A DNA stretch of 64,000 nt from Bacillus sp. FJAT-25509 (GTDB lineage: Bacteria > Bacillota > Bacilli > Bacillales > Bacillaceae_G): positions 124,001 to 188,000 of the forward strand of contig NZ_LJIZ01000026.1 of the NCBI RefSeq assembly GCF_001420605.1. The letters are read 5' to 3'. The notes under the pieces were generated by a model. The model searched no databases and was not told where the DNA came from. It saw only the letters and a program-made list of their open reading frames with translations. Positions within the stretch are counted from its first letter, which is position 1; every line of letters starts with the position of its first letter. The translations under genes and the position numbers were made by a program. Positions 16,761 to 26,219 of the stretch are shown in pieces.

Positions 16761-18278
16761 ATGCAAACGACTCAAAAATTATTGGAATTTCCGCTTTATA
16801 TTGATGGTAGATGGACACCTGCAAAAAGTGGTGAAACGTTTAGTGTGAAAAATCCAGCAACAGGGGAAGTAGTCGCTCTAGTAGCTAAAGCTGGAAGAGA
16901 AGATACCGAAGCAGCTATTACTTCTGCTCGTAATGCTTTTGATTCAGGAGTTTGGTCAAAAAAATCTCCAAAAGAAAGAGCTCAAATCTTAATTAATTTC
17001 GGGAATAAGATTGTTGAACATTCGGTGGAACTTGCATTCTTGGAATCTGTTAGTTCTGGAGCTACTGTAAGACGAATCTCAAATTTGGATATTTTATATT
17101 TAGTAGATTTACTACAGCAAACAGCCAAATTTACTGTTGAGTATCCATTTGTTGAGTCTTTGCCAATTCTACCTTTTCCAGGACCAAGCAACAATCAAGT
17201 ATGGCGAGAAGGCGTTGGTGTCGTAGCTGCAATTACACCTTGGAATCTACCAATGCTTTTAGCAATGTGGAAAATTGCACCTGCGCTAGCAATGGGAAAT
17301 TCAATTGTTGTTAAACCTGCATCAAATACACCACTTTCCGCTTTGAAACTAGCAGAATTAGCTACTGAAGCTGGAATCCCGGCAGGAGTTTTCAATGTTG
17401 TTTCAGGACCGGGAGCTACTGTTGGCGAAGTGCTAGCAACTCATCCACATGTAGATAAGGTAGCATTTACGGGATCTACTGAAGTAGGAAGACGGATTAT
17501 GGAGTTAGCTTCTGGAACAGTTAAAAGAGTCACTCTAGAATTAGGAGGAAAATCACCATCGATCGTATTACCTGATGCTGATTTAGATATTACTATTCCA
17601 GGTAGTTTATTCGGTTTCTGTCTTCATTCTGGACAACTATGTGAATCAGGAACGCGCCTTTTAGTACATGATTCGATTTATGATGAAGTAGTTGAGCGAT
17701 TAGCGAATTTAGCCTCTTCAATTACGATTGGAAACCAGCTTGATATGACGACTGGAATGGGGCCAATGGCTTCAGAACAACAACTAAACACTGTTTTATC
17801 TTATATTGATGCTGGAATCCAAGAAGGAGCTCGTTTAGTTTGTGGTGGTAAACGTTTAATAGGTAAGGGATATGATAATGGATATTTTGTTGAACCAACG
17901 ATATTCGCGGATGTTAATAATAAAATGAAAATCGCTCAAGAAGAGATTTTTGGACCTGTTCTTTGTGTCATTCGATATTCGACGATTGAAGAAGCGATTG
18001 AAATTGCTAATGATACGATTTATGGGTTAGCAGCTGGTATTTGGTCTAAAGATGTAAATAAAGCTCTTAAAATATCAAAAGATTTAAAGGCGGGAACAGT
18101 TTGGATTAATGACTGGCATATGTTAAGAAGCGACGCACCATTTGGAGGATATAAACAAAGTGGATTTGGTCGTGAGCTTGGTCGGTATGCGTTAGACGAG
18201 TACACGCAAGTAAAACATGTTCATTGCTCACTTACTCCTGAACTAAGTCAAAAACCTTGGTATGGCATCTTATTATAA
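16761..18278 (+). CDS. NAD(P)-dependent aldehyde dehydrogenase
   Basis: A 505-residue ALDH-superfamily enzyme with all catalytic residues: N161 (PWN), K185, general base E260 (LELGGKSP) and nucleophile C294 (HSGQLCESG). It oxidises an aldehyde to the acid. AGGAGG precedes the ATG. The next gene, a Fe-alcohol dehydrogenase, starts 68 bp on with no terminator between, so the two are likely co-transcribed. With an alcohol dehydrogenase, acyl-CoA ligase and alkyl-sulfatase-like gene following, a long-chain fatty aldehyde is a reasonable substrate, by inference. Confidence 0.92.
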   Translation: MQTTQKLLEFPLYIDGRWTPAKSGETFSVKNPATGEVVALVAKAGREDTEAAITSARNAFDSGVWSKKSPKERAQILINFGNKIVEHSVELAFLESVSSGATVRRISNLDILYLVDLLQQTAKFTVEYPFVESLPILPFPGPSNNQVWREGVGVVAAITPWNLPMLLAMWKIAPALAMGNSIVVKPASNTPLSALKLAELATEAGIPAGVFNVVSGPGATVGEVLATHPHVDKVAFTGSTEVGRRIMELASGTVKRVTLELGGKSPSIVLPDADLDITIPGSLFGFCLHSGQLCESGTRLLVHDSIYDEVVERLANLASSITIGNQLDMTTGMGPMASEQQLNTVLSYIDAGIQEGARLVCGGKRLIGKGYDNGYFVEPTIFADVNNKMKIAQEEIFGPVLCVIRYSTIEEAIEIANDTIYGLAAGIWSKDVNKALKISKDLKAGTVWINDWHMLRSDAPFGGYKQSGFGRELGRYALDEYTQVKHVHCSLTPELSQKPWYGILL

Positions 18279-18346
18279 AAATAGAAAAAAACAAATGAAT
18301 ATAGATTAGATTAAACAAACTTAAACAGAAAAGAGAAGGTGATTTC

Positions 18347-19555
18347 ATGATAACATCATTTTTCCAGTTTTCGGTTCGAACAGTTGTAAACAGTGGAGCT
18401 GGAGCTCGCTCTTTGTTACCTGAAATGATTAAAGGGCTTGGTGGTAAAAGAGCTGTTCTTTATGTGGATAAAGGAATAACACAAGCAGGAATTACAGATA
18501 AAATTAAGGAGTTATTTGAAACAATACCTAGCGATGTACAAATAGTGGGTGTTTTTGAGGACATAGAACAGGATGCTAAAGGTGAAATCATAAACCGCGG
18601 AGCTAAGTTCTATAAAGAATGTAATGGAGATGCATTAATTGCTGTTGGTGGCGGAAGTGTTTTAGATACAGTAAAAGCAATTAAATGGATGCTACATAAT
18701 AAAGTTCATGACATTCGTGAAGAACTTCTTGTAGGAAATGTAATGGAATTTTGGCCAAAAGCTCAGTATATTCCAATTCCACATGTTGCAATTGCAACGA
18801 CTGCAGGTACTGGAGCGGAAGTGTCACCTATCGCTGTAGTATTCAATGAAAAGGTCGGAATTAAAACGAATATCCTAAACACATTTATAAGCCCTGATAT
18901 GGCGATATTAGATCCAGAACTTACAATTGGTTTACCACCGAAAATTACAGCTTTTACAGGATTTGATGCATTAACTCATGCGATTGAGGCCTATTTCTCA
19001 CCTCAGTCGAATCCAATGACAGATGCATATGCAATTCAAGCGATTCGTATGATTGTAGATAATTTACCTACTGCTGTTCATGAAGGACATAATCTTGCTT
19101 CACGATCAAATATGTTAATGGCTAGTTCGATGGCAATTTCTGCTTTCAGTCTTTCAGTTAATGCAATTCCAGTTCACAATATTGCTCATGTATTTGGAGC
19201 GAAATTTGGAATTCCACATGGACTGGCAAATGCAGTGTTATTACCAAATGTAATGGAATCACTAGCACCATATTATTTGAAACGAATTCAGGGTTTTGCA
19301 CAAGCTTTAGGTTTAAAAGATATACCGGAAAAAACAGAAGAGTGCCTTGCAGAAGTCGTTTTATTCATCCGTAATTTACGTGAAAAAGTTGGTCTTCCTA
19401 GTACATTTGCTGATTTTGAGGTGAATGTCGATAATATGGCATACATTGTAGCGATGGTTCATAGTGATCCTTGCGGAATATTCTTCAAAATTCCACCTGA
19501 AGTAATAGCAAAAGTTTCCAATGAAGTTGCAGGTTCTGGCTTAGTAATTTCATAA
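18347..19555 (+). CDS. Iron-containing alcohol dehydrogenase
   Basis: A 402-residue group III (Fe2+) alcohol dehydrogenase. The NAD-binding GGGSVLDTVKA (101-111) and the metal ligands D207, H211, H277 and H291 are spaced as in FucO of E. coli (196, 200, 263, 277). It interconverts a primary alcohol and aldehyde with NAD(H). GAGAAGGTGA precedes the ATG. It lies between the aldehyde dehydrogenase and the acyl-CoA ligase and would act before the former on an alcohol released by the hydrolase at 21332. Confidence 0.92.
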   Translation: MITSFFQFSVRTVVNSGAGARSLLPEMIKGLGGKRAVLYVDKGITQAGITDKIKELFETIPSDVQIVGVFEDIEQDAKGEIINRGAKFYKECNGDALIAVGGGSVLDTVKAIKWMLHNKVHDIREELLVGNVMEFWPKAQYIPIPHVAIATTAGTGAEVSPIAVVFNEKVGIKTNILNTFISPDMAILDPELTIGLPPKITAFTGFDALTHAIEAYFSPQSNPMTDAYAIQAIRMIVDNLPTAVHEGHNLASRSNMLMASSMAISAFSLSVNAIPVHNIAHVFGAKFGIPHGLANAVLLPNVMESLAPYYLKRIQGFAQALGLKDIPEKTEECLAEVVLFIRNLREKVGLPSTFADFEVNVDNMAYIVAMVHSDPCGIFFKIPPEVIAKVSNEVAGSGLVIS

Positions 19556-19573
19556 TTTTTATTTATAGTTACC

Positions 19574-19615
19574 AGGCACCGTCAAAATTTTTGATGGTGC
19601 CTCAATTATATTTTA
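19574..19615 (+). terminator. Hairpin between alcohol dehydrogenase and acyl-CoA ligase genes
   Basis: AGGCACCGTCAAAA pairs with TTTTGATGGTGCCT (one G-T pair), followed by CAATTATATTTT. It would end or weaken the first transcript, so the ligase and hydrolase genes may have their own promoter. Confidence 0.6.
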
Positions 19616-19753
19616 ATTTTATGTATAAAGTTGGAACGAAATAATAAAAGAGTCTATCTTTAGTATAACAATTTCAATCTAGCTCTCTTAATTCATTAAT
19701 TTACTAGAATGTAGCCTACTAATGGTATGTAGTTATCAGGAGGAGAAATTTTT

Positions 19754-21271
19754 ATGAATTGGAATTTAAATGAAGTACTAAGAAAAAGTGCAGAAAAATA
19801 TCCAAATCGTAATGCAATTACATTTGAAAATAAAAATATAACGTATAGTGAATTATATTCAAAAGTTGAATGTGTAGCTTCTAGTTTAGCACATGATGGA
19901 ATTAGAAAAGGTGATAAAGTAGCCTTGGTATTAGGTAATTGTCCGGAATTTGTCATCGCTTATTATGGAATTCTTCGTGCAGGTGGTGTAGTTGTACCAG
20001 TTAACCCGATCTTTACGAAAGAAGAAATTTCATATATTTTATCGAATAGCCAAGCAAAAGCTGTCATCGCTAATTTTACATTGGAACCAATCATTGCTTC
20101 GATTAAATTAGAATTAAAACAGATCGAAATGCATTATTACGTGGGATCGAAAAAAGCTGAATTCAATTGGCAGCAGTTGATTGTAAATAACTCAAAAAAC
20201 TATGACACTGCTTTAGTTATGGAAGAAGATCTTGCTGTTATTTTATATACTTCTGGAACAACAGGAAGACCAAAAGGAGCTATGCTAAGTCACAGAAATA
20301 TGGCATCAAATGCAGAGTCAATTATTAAATTAGTAGAGTTTAATGAAGACGATCGCATGTTAGCTGCCCTTCCAATGTTCCATGTATTTAGCATGACAGT
20401 TTGTATTAATACACCAATTATGAGTGGTGCTAATATCGTAATAGTTCAAAAATTTAATCCTATTGAAGTCATTCATACTATTTTTAATGAGAAAGTGACA
20501 TTATTTGCTGGTGTTCCAACGATGTTTAACTTTTTATTACAATTAAAAGATTATTCAACTGAGTACTTCGCATCTATGCGAGTCTGTTTATCAGGTGGAG
20601 CATCATTACCAGTTGAATTACTTCAACGATTTGAAGAAAAATATAAGACTACTATAGCTGAAGGATTTGGACTTTCTGAAACAGCTCCTGTAACGGCATT
20701 TAACCCTATAAAAGGAATAAGAAAAATTGGGTCTGTCGGAGTAGATATTCCAGGCGTCATAAATAGGGTTGTCGACAAATTTGGAAATGAAGTTCCAAGG
20801 GGTGAGATAGGTGAACTAATTGTAAAAGGTCCAAACGTCATGATTGGCTATCTAGGTATGCACGAGGCAACAGCTAACGCCATTAAAAATGATTGGTTTT
20901 ATACTGGTGACTTAGCAAAAATGGATAAAGACGGATATATCTATATTGTTGATCGAATAAAGGACATGATTATTGTAAATGGATACAATGTATATCCAAG
21001 AGAAGTAGAGGAAGTAATCTATCAACACCCAGCGATTGTTGAAGTAGCTGTATTAGGAATAAGTGATCAAGATTACGGAGAAATCGTAAAGGCTTTCGTT
21101 GTATCAAATGATGAAAGCTTAACAGAGGACGACATCTTACATTTCTGCAAGGACAAGCTTGCAAAATACAAGTTACCTAAACAAATAGAATTTAAGAATG
21201 AATTACCTAAGAATAGTACAGGTAAGATTTTAAAAAGAGCTTTAAATGTTGAACAAGTGAAGGTTAATTAG
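19754..21271 (+). CDS. Fatty acyl-CoA synthetase (AMP-forming)
   Basis: A 505-residue ANL-superfamily ligase. The P-loop signature ILYTSGTTGRPKGAMLSH is at 163-180, the YTGDLAKMDKDGYIYIVDRIKD hinge region near 390, and the C-terminal catalytic lysine in NSTGKILKR near 495. It activates a carboxylic acid with ATP and CoA. TCAGGAGGAG precedes the ATG. The family resembles FadD/LcfB-type enzymes. In context it would activate the fatty acid made by the two dehydrogenases upstream. The next gene starts 60 bp downstream, so they probably share a transcript. Confidence 0.9.
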   Translation: MNWNLNEVLRKSAEKYPNRNAITFENKNITYSELYSKVECVASSLAHDGIRKGDKVALVLGNCPEFVIAYYGILRAGGVVVPVNPIFTKEEISYILSNSQAKAVIANFTLEPIIASIKLELKQIEMHYYVGSKKAEFNWQQLIVNNSKNYDTALVMEEDLAVILYTSGTTGRPKGAMLSHRNMASNAESIIKLVEFNEDDRMLAALPMFHVFSMTVCINTPIMSGANIVIVQKFNPIEVIHTIFNEKVTLFAGVPTMFNFLLQLKDYSTEYFASMRVCLSGGASLPVELLQRFEEKYKTTIAEGFGLSETAPVTAFNPIKGIRKIGSVGVDIPGVINRVVDKFGNEVPRGEIGELIVKGPNVMIGYLGMHEATANAIKNDWFYTGDLAKMDKDGYIYIVDRIKDMIIVNGYNVYPREVEEVIYQHPAIVEVAVLGISDQDYGEIVKAFVVSNDESLTEDDILHFCKDKLAKYKLPKQIEFKNELPKNSTGKILKRALNVEQVKVN

Positions 21272-21331
21272 TTTAATAGAGTATTTTTCTGATAATAGCT
21301 TTTGAATTTATATCAAATTATGGAGGTTCTT

Positions 21332-23236
21332 ATGACAAATAACATTTTAACTCAATCGATGGCGGCAACATCTTTTACAAAAAAAGCAAATTTAGCAGTA
21401 TATGATTCTCTAAATTTTGATGATCGGCAGGACTTCTTGGATGCAAATAGAGGATTGATTGCACCACTAGAAGCCAAAATTATTAAAGATGATTCTGGAG
21501 AAGCTGTTTGGGACATCGAAAAGTTAAACTATTTAAATGACGCTGCTCCTGAGACTGTGAACCCTAGCTTATGGAGAAATGCACAATTACAGGCTATTTC
21601 TGGTTTGTTTGAAGTTGTAGAAGGAGTATATCAAGTTCGTGGACAATCATTTGTAACTAACTTTTTTATTGAAGGAAAACAGGGAGTGATTGTCGTTGAT
21701 GCTTTAGGAAGTAATGAATCAGCTAAAGCCGCGATGGAATTATATTATAAGCATCGACCACAAAAGCCAGTAACGGCCATTATAATCAGTCAAAGTCATG
21801 CTGATCATTTTGGCGGTATTCAAGCTGTGCTTAATTATGCTGAGAATCCTAATATTCCGATTATAGTTCCTCAATATTTTACAGAAGAAGCTTTAAGTGA
21901 GAATGCACTTTTAGGTACAATCATGGCGCGTCGTGCGGAATATCAGTTTGGGAAAGATTTACCAGACGGTACAAAAGGCTCAGTATCAGTGGGACTTGGA
22001 CCAACAATGGGTTCAGGTACTATGAGTTTTCAGTTACCAAATGTTGAAATAGAAAATGAAATCCAATCGATGGAGGTCGATGGTGTAACTTTTGAATTTT
22101 TATTAACGCCAAACACCGAAGCACCAGCTGAAATGCATTTTTTTATTAGGGATTACAAATTATTATTTGTATCAGAGAATGCTAATAAATTTATGCATCA
22201 AATTTATACTGTAAGAGGAGCAAAAACGAGAGATGCATTACATTGGGCTAATTCACTAGATAAAACAATCGAATTATTTGAAAATGAAGAGATTGATGCA
22301 TTACTAATGATTCATGCATGGCCTGTATGGGAGAAAGATAATGCAATCAATCATTTAAAATTGCAACGTGATTTATATAAATATATGCACGATCAGACAG
22401 TGCGATTAGCCAATCATGGATATACGATGGATGAGATAGCTGAAACAATCAAACTTCCAACAGAATTGGATACTTACTGGGGAAATCGAGGGTATTATGG
22501 AACTTTAAAGCATAATTCAAAAGGTATTTACAATTATTATTTAGGTTATTATAGTGCTCATCCTTCCGATTTAGATCCACTACCACAAGTGGAAACTGGC
22601 CAAAAATATGTTGAATACATGGGTGGATCAACAAATATTTTGAGACAAGCAAAAGCTGATATTGAAAAAGGTGAATATCGTTGGGTCGCTCAAGTATTAA
22701 AAAATGTCATTATGGCTGAACCAGAAAATTCAGATGCTAAACATTTATTAGCAGATGCATTTGAGCAATTAGGGTATCAAGCTGAATCAGCTAATTGGCG
22801 AAATATTTATCTTGTAGGTGCATCTGAACTAAGAAATGGAATTAATAAAGAAAATGCACCACTAGATGTCTCGGGAATCATTAAGAATATGCCAGTCAAC
22901 GAATTCTTAAAATTAATAGCCGTTAAATTAAATGGTCCAAAAGCAGAAGGCAAAAAAATAACGATAAATGTAATATTATCAGACACTAAGCAAGTATACG
23001 CTTTATATTTGGAAAATTCTGTTTTATTTTCGAGAGCAAATAAGTTAGATGACAATGCAGATGTTTCATTAACAATTGATCAATTTGCATTTTATGGAAC
23101 TTTACTAGGACTTCTTTCACCCGAACAAGCAGTGGGAGCAGGAAAATTGATCATTTCTGGTGATCAAACAAAATTGAATGAATTTTTATCACTTTTAGAT
23201 GAGTTCGAACGCTGTATAAATATCGTAACTCCTTAA
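21332..23236 (+). CDS. Alkyl-sulfatase-like metallo-beta-lactamase-fold hydrolase
   Basis: A 634-residue protein with the layout of SdsA1/Pse-type alkyl sulfatases: N-terminal metallo-beta-lactamase fold (about 90-320), helical dimerisation region, and a C-terminal SCP2-like lipid-binding domain (about 510-630). The TEAPAEMHF and SENANKFMHQ segments match the family's acidic zinc ligands, and IHAWPVW matches its HxWP region. Oddly, the first histidine of the HxHxDH motif is glutamine (Q154 in QSHADHFGG). No signal peptide is seen, so it would be cytoplasmic. TGGAGG precedes the ATG at 21332; ten extra in-frame residues upstream are unlikely. Family function: cleavage of primary alkyl sulfates to alcohols. 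A changed metal site leaves another ester substrate possible. Confidence 0.82.
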   Translation: MTNNILTQSMAATSFTKKANLAVYDSLNFDDRQDFLDANRGLIAPLEAKIIKDDSGEAVWDIEKLNYLNDAAPETVNPSLWRNAQLQAISGLFEVVEGVYQVRGQSFVTNFFIEGKQGVIVVDALGSNESAKAAMELYYKHRPQKPVTAIIISQSHADHFGGIQAVLNYAENPNIPIIVPQYFTEEALSENALLGTIMARRAEYQFGKDLPDGTKGSVSVGLGPTMGSGTMSFQLPNVEIENEIQSMEVDGVTFEFLLTPNTEAPAEMHFFIRDYKLLFVSENANKFMHQIYTVRGAKTRDALHWANSLDKTIELFENEEIDALLMIHAWPVWEKDNAINHLKLQRDLYKYMHDQTVRLANHGYTMDEIAETIKLPTELDTYWGNRGYYGTLKHNSKGIYNYYLGYYSAHPSDLDPLPQVETGQKYVEYMGGSTNILRQAKADIEKGEYRWVAQVLKNVIMAEPENSDAKHLLADAFEQLGYQAESANWRNIYLVGASELRNGINKENAPLDVSGIIKNMPVNEFLKLIAVKLNGPKAEGKKITINVILSDTKQVYALYLENSVLFSRANKLDDNADVSLTIDQFAFYGTLLGLLSPEQAVGAGKLIISGDQTKLNEFLSLLDEFERCINIVTP

Positions 23237-23270
23237 TTAACAGAAAAAATAATGAATGATTCAATTTTAA

Positions 23271-23326
23271 AAAAAGCATCTGCTCAATCATGTAGGAAAA
23301 AATATAGATTGTGCAGATGTTTTTCC
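23271..23326 (+). terminator. Terminator after the alkyl-sulfatase-like gene
   Basis: AAAAGCATCTGC(TC)AATC pairs with GATTGTGCAGATGTTTTT around an AT-rich loop. Confidence 0.65.
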
Positions 23327-23387
23327 AAAAGTATGTTTACTAAGGATTAGCGAAAAAGGATAGATTTGTTGAGAGGCAGGAGTTTGG

Positions 23388-24659
23388 ATGAAAAGCTTGG
23401 CGAAATGGATCATATTATTTTCACTTTTTATTATGGCTATTATTAATTTTGCTGACAAATCAATTTTAGGTTTAGCTGGAATTCATATTACGAAAGATTT
23501 GAACTTAACCTCTACCGAGTATGGTATTTTAGGTAGTAGCTTTTTTTGGTTATTTTCAATATTTGGAATAATAGGTGGCTCATTATCAGATCGTATTGGT
23601 ACTGGTAAATCACTTGCTATTATGGCAATTGTTTGGACAATCGCACAATCTTTGGCTTTGTTTGCATCAAGTCTACCGGTTCTAATTATCAGTAGATTAC
23701 TATTAGGTGCAGGAGAAGGCGCATTTCTGGCAACTGCAATTAGTCATATTAGTAATTGGTTTAAGCCAGAATCACGTGGGTTAGCCATATCCATCATTAA
23801 TTTTGGAAATGTTGTTGGAATAGCTGTTACAGCTCCTATTATCGTTTCCCTAATATCAAATTATGGTTGGAGACAAGCATTTTTTATTTCTGGCATTTTT
23901 AGCTTTGTCTGGTTCATTTGTTGGCTTTGGTTAGGAAGAATGAAACCAACTGTTACTTTTGAAGAAGAAGTTAGTACGATGGAAAACATAAAAGAGAATA
24001 ATAGAAAAGATGTTTGGAAAGCTTTACGATCTCCTATTTTCATCTTTACAACTTTAATTGCATTTATTGCTTACTCCTTCATTGTCTTTGGACTTACGTT
24101 TAATCCTTCGTATTTAATAAAAGTAAAGGGGTTATCTGAACAACAGTCAGCATCGGTTATTGCTATTTCTGGATTAATTGGGGCTATTTTAGCAATCGTA
24201 CTATCGATTATTTCAGATCGTTTATACAAAAAAACACATAGTTTATGGAAATCGCGCATTTTATTTTCTGCTATCAGTGTTTTACTAGCAGGGATTTTGT
24301 ACTTATTATATCCACTAATGAATGGGTCGGGTTCAATTATCATCGTACTTTCATTAGTAAATACACTGGTGATTACTGTAAACACACTTAGTCCAGCTAT
24401 TGTAGTTAGTATACTTCCACAGCAAAGAGGTGTTATGACAGGAACGTATTTTGGAATAATGACTTCATCGGGAATTATTACTCCGATTATTTTTGGGAAA
24501 CTTATTCAAAATTCTGGTGCAAATGCAGCAGATGGATATAGCATCGCAATTTATGGAATGTCAATTGCGATGGTAATTGCAGCGCTATTAATATTCCTTT
24601 TTGGAAACCGAAATAAACAAGTATCAACAAGAAAGGATAATAAGTTAGTGAACCTTTAA
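23388..24659 (+). CDS. MFS transporter, ACS-like
   Basis: A 423-residue major facilitator with 12 predicted membrane segments and the loop 2-3 motif GGSLSDRIGTGKSL (about 64-77). The GEGAFLATAISHISNWFKPESRG stretch (about 107-129) is typical of the anion:cation symporter branch, which takes up organic anions. GGCAGGAG precedes the ATG. It follows the hydrolase after a terminator. By position it could import the sulfate ester or another anionic substrate of the cluster, which is inference. Confidence 0.87.
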   Translation: MKSLAKWIILFSLFIMAIINFADKSILGLAGIHITKDLNLTSTEYGILGSSFFWLFSIFGIIGGSLSDRIGTGKSLAIMAIVWTIAQSLALFASSLPVLIISRLLLGAGEGAFLATAISHISNWFKPESRGLAISIINFGNVVGIAVTAPIIVSLISNYGWRQAFFISGIFSFVWFICWLWLGRMKPTVTFEEEVSTMENIKENNRKDVWKALRSPIFIFTTLIAFIAYSFIVFGLTFNPSYLIKVKGLSEQQSASVIAISGLIGAILAIVLSIISDRLYKKTHSLWKSRILFSAISVLLAGILYLLYPLMNGSGSIIIVLSLVNTLVITVNTLSPAIVVSILPQQRGVMTGTYFGIMTSSGIITPIIFGKLIQNSGANAADGYSIAIYGMSIAMVIAALLIFLFGNRNKQVSTRKDNKLVNL

Positions 24660-24708
24660 TGAGAGTCGAGGTTATATTGAAGAAAGATATAGAAACAGAG
24701 GTATGTAT

Positions 24709-25098
24709 ATGAATAATGCATTAGAAAAGCAGAAAGAAACAATTGATTCTAAATATATACAACAGCATTTAGCAAATGAAAGAACTTATCTTGCTTGGGT
24801 AAGAACAAGTATAACCATTATGGGGGTTGGTTTTTTAATCACTAATCTTCATTTTTCAACTCTGGCTTCTAATGCAAATATAGGAGGCGTATTATCAAAA
24901 ATCATTGGATTATCATCGATTATAGTTGGAATTTTTGCTTTAATCATTTCAACGATCAGTTATTTTATCAAGGGAAATGATATTAATAATCAGACGTTTA
25001 AATTTTCAAGGATCTTGGTTGTTTATTTATCGATAGCTTCAATCCTTATTTTTCTTATTTTCGGTGCCTATTATTTAGATGTTTGGGGCTTGTTTTAA
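24709..25098 (+). CDS. DUF202 (YidH-like) membrane protein
   Basis: A small protein of 129 residues with the DUF202 signature near the N-terminus (LANERTYLAWVRTSITIMGVGF, about 22-43) and three hydrophobic segments. Function is unknown in the family. The second ATG (24709) is preferred since AGAGG lies seven bases before it; the ATG at 24703 is too close. It starts 50 bp after the MFS gene and probably shares its transcript. Confidence 0.85.
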   Translation: MNNALEKQKETIDSKYIQQHLANERTYLAWVRTSITIMGVGFLITNLHFSTLASNANIGGVLSKIIGLSSIIVGIFALIISTISYFIKGNDINNQTFKFSRILVVYLSIASILIFLIFGAYYLDVWGLF

Positions 25099-25125
25099 AT
25101 TTTATAAGCATTGTTATCAAGAACT

Positions 25126-25164
25126 AAAAAAAAATGATCTTCTACAAGAGGATCATTTTTTTCA
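25126..25164. terminator. Terminator between DUF202 gene and zinc exporter gene
   Basis: AAAAATGATC and GATCATTTTT flank an inner CTT/AAG stem and end in T residues; the A and T tracts let it work in both directions. Confidence 0.75.
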
Positions 25165-25239
25165 TGCTGTTAAAAAAAGAATTTGTAAAAAAATAATATA
25201 GTCACCTAAATCACTTGTTTATCAATAAGATTAGTTTTA

Positions 25240-26190
25240 TTAATGATGATGATGATGATGAGCGGATGGTTCATTCTTTATTTGACAAAGTATGGAATTA
25301 TCGTGTTTATGAGCAGCAGTTTCTAATTGAATTGTGACATGCATAATACCTTTATGTTCGAGGTCATGTTCAATTTTACGTAAAATTATTTCGCTTTCTT
25401 CAATTGTTAATTGATCATCCACCACAGCGTGACAAGAAAGGGCATTTAGACCACTTGTAATCGTCCAAAGATGTAAATCATGTACGCTTTGAATCCCATC
25501 TGTTTTTTCTATTAATTGAATCACTTCGTTTAGATTGACTTCTTTTGGTGTTCCTTCCATCAACACATGAATAGAGGCTTTTGTGACATAATAACCACTT
25601 CTCAGTACTAAAGCGGCTACAATCACGCTCGCCAACGGATCTGCCCATCCCCACCCAAAGAAAATCATTAATAATGCAGCAATAATCGCACCAACTGAAC
25701 CAAGCATATCACTTAAGACATGTAAATAAGCACCGCGCATATTTATATTTTCTTCGGTGTCTGCACCACGCATCATAATCCAGGCCACCAGTATATTGAC
25801 TAATAAACCAATTACACTGATTATTAGCATATCCGTTGAGGCTATTTTAGGTGGATTTGTGAAACGATTGATCGACTCGTAGAATATATAGAGTGCAATC
25901 AAAATTAACGTGACACCATTTAATACTGCTGCAAGTATTTCGAATCGTTTATAGCCAAATGTTTTACTTTTGCTTGCGGCTTTTTCACCTAATTTAAATG
26001 CGACTAACGCGATTGCTAGGGAGATTGAATCACTTAACATATGACCAGCATCCGATAATAGTGCAAGACTATTCGTTAGATAACCGCCAATTGCCTCAAT
26101 AATCATATACCCTGTAATAATGATAAATGAAATTAGTAATACTTTTTTATTTGTATTGTGGGTATGAGTATGTTCATGATTATGCCCCAT
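25240..26190 (-). CDS. czcD: CzcD-type cation diffusion facilitator (zinc exporter)
   Basis: A 316-residue CDF exporter with six membrane segments, metal-site motifs ALLSDAGHMLSDSISLA (about 42-58) and HVLSDMLGSVGA (about 152-163), and a cytoplasmic C-terminal domain. Both ends are rich in histidine (GHNHEHTHTHN at the start, six consecutive His at the end), typical of zinc-binding tails. The ATG at 26190 is preferred: the AGGGGGA site abuts the other ATG (26196) and is six bases from this one. It lies 29 bp behind the ArsR repressor gene and forms an operon with it. Proton-driven efflux of Zn2+, possibly Co2+ or Cd2+. Confidence 0.92.
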   Translation of the reverse strand: MGHNHEHTHTHNTNKKVLLISFIIITGYMIIEAIGGYLTNSLALLSDAGHMLSDSISLAIALVAFKLGEKAASKSKTFGYKRFEILAAVLNGVTLILIALYIFYESINRFTNPPKIASTDMLIISVIGLLVNILVAWIMMRGADTEENINMRGAYLHVLSDMLGSVGAIIAALLMIFFGWGWADPLASVIVAALVLRSGYYVTKASIHVLMEGTPKEVNLNEVIQLIEKTDGIQSVHDLHLWTITSGLNALSCHAVVDDQLTIEESEIILRKIEHDLEHKGIMHVTIQLETAAHKHDNSILCQIKNEPSAHHHHHH

Positions 26191-26219
26191 TTTCATTCCC
26201 CCTATTTAAAAATGTCATT

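Noticed and set aside
25240-25257. His codon run at the end of czcD as a cloning tag
   Set aside because: Natural CDF exporters often have His-rich tails, and the N-terminus of this protein is His-rich too.
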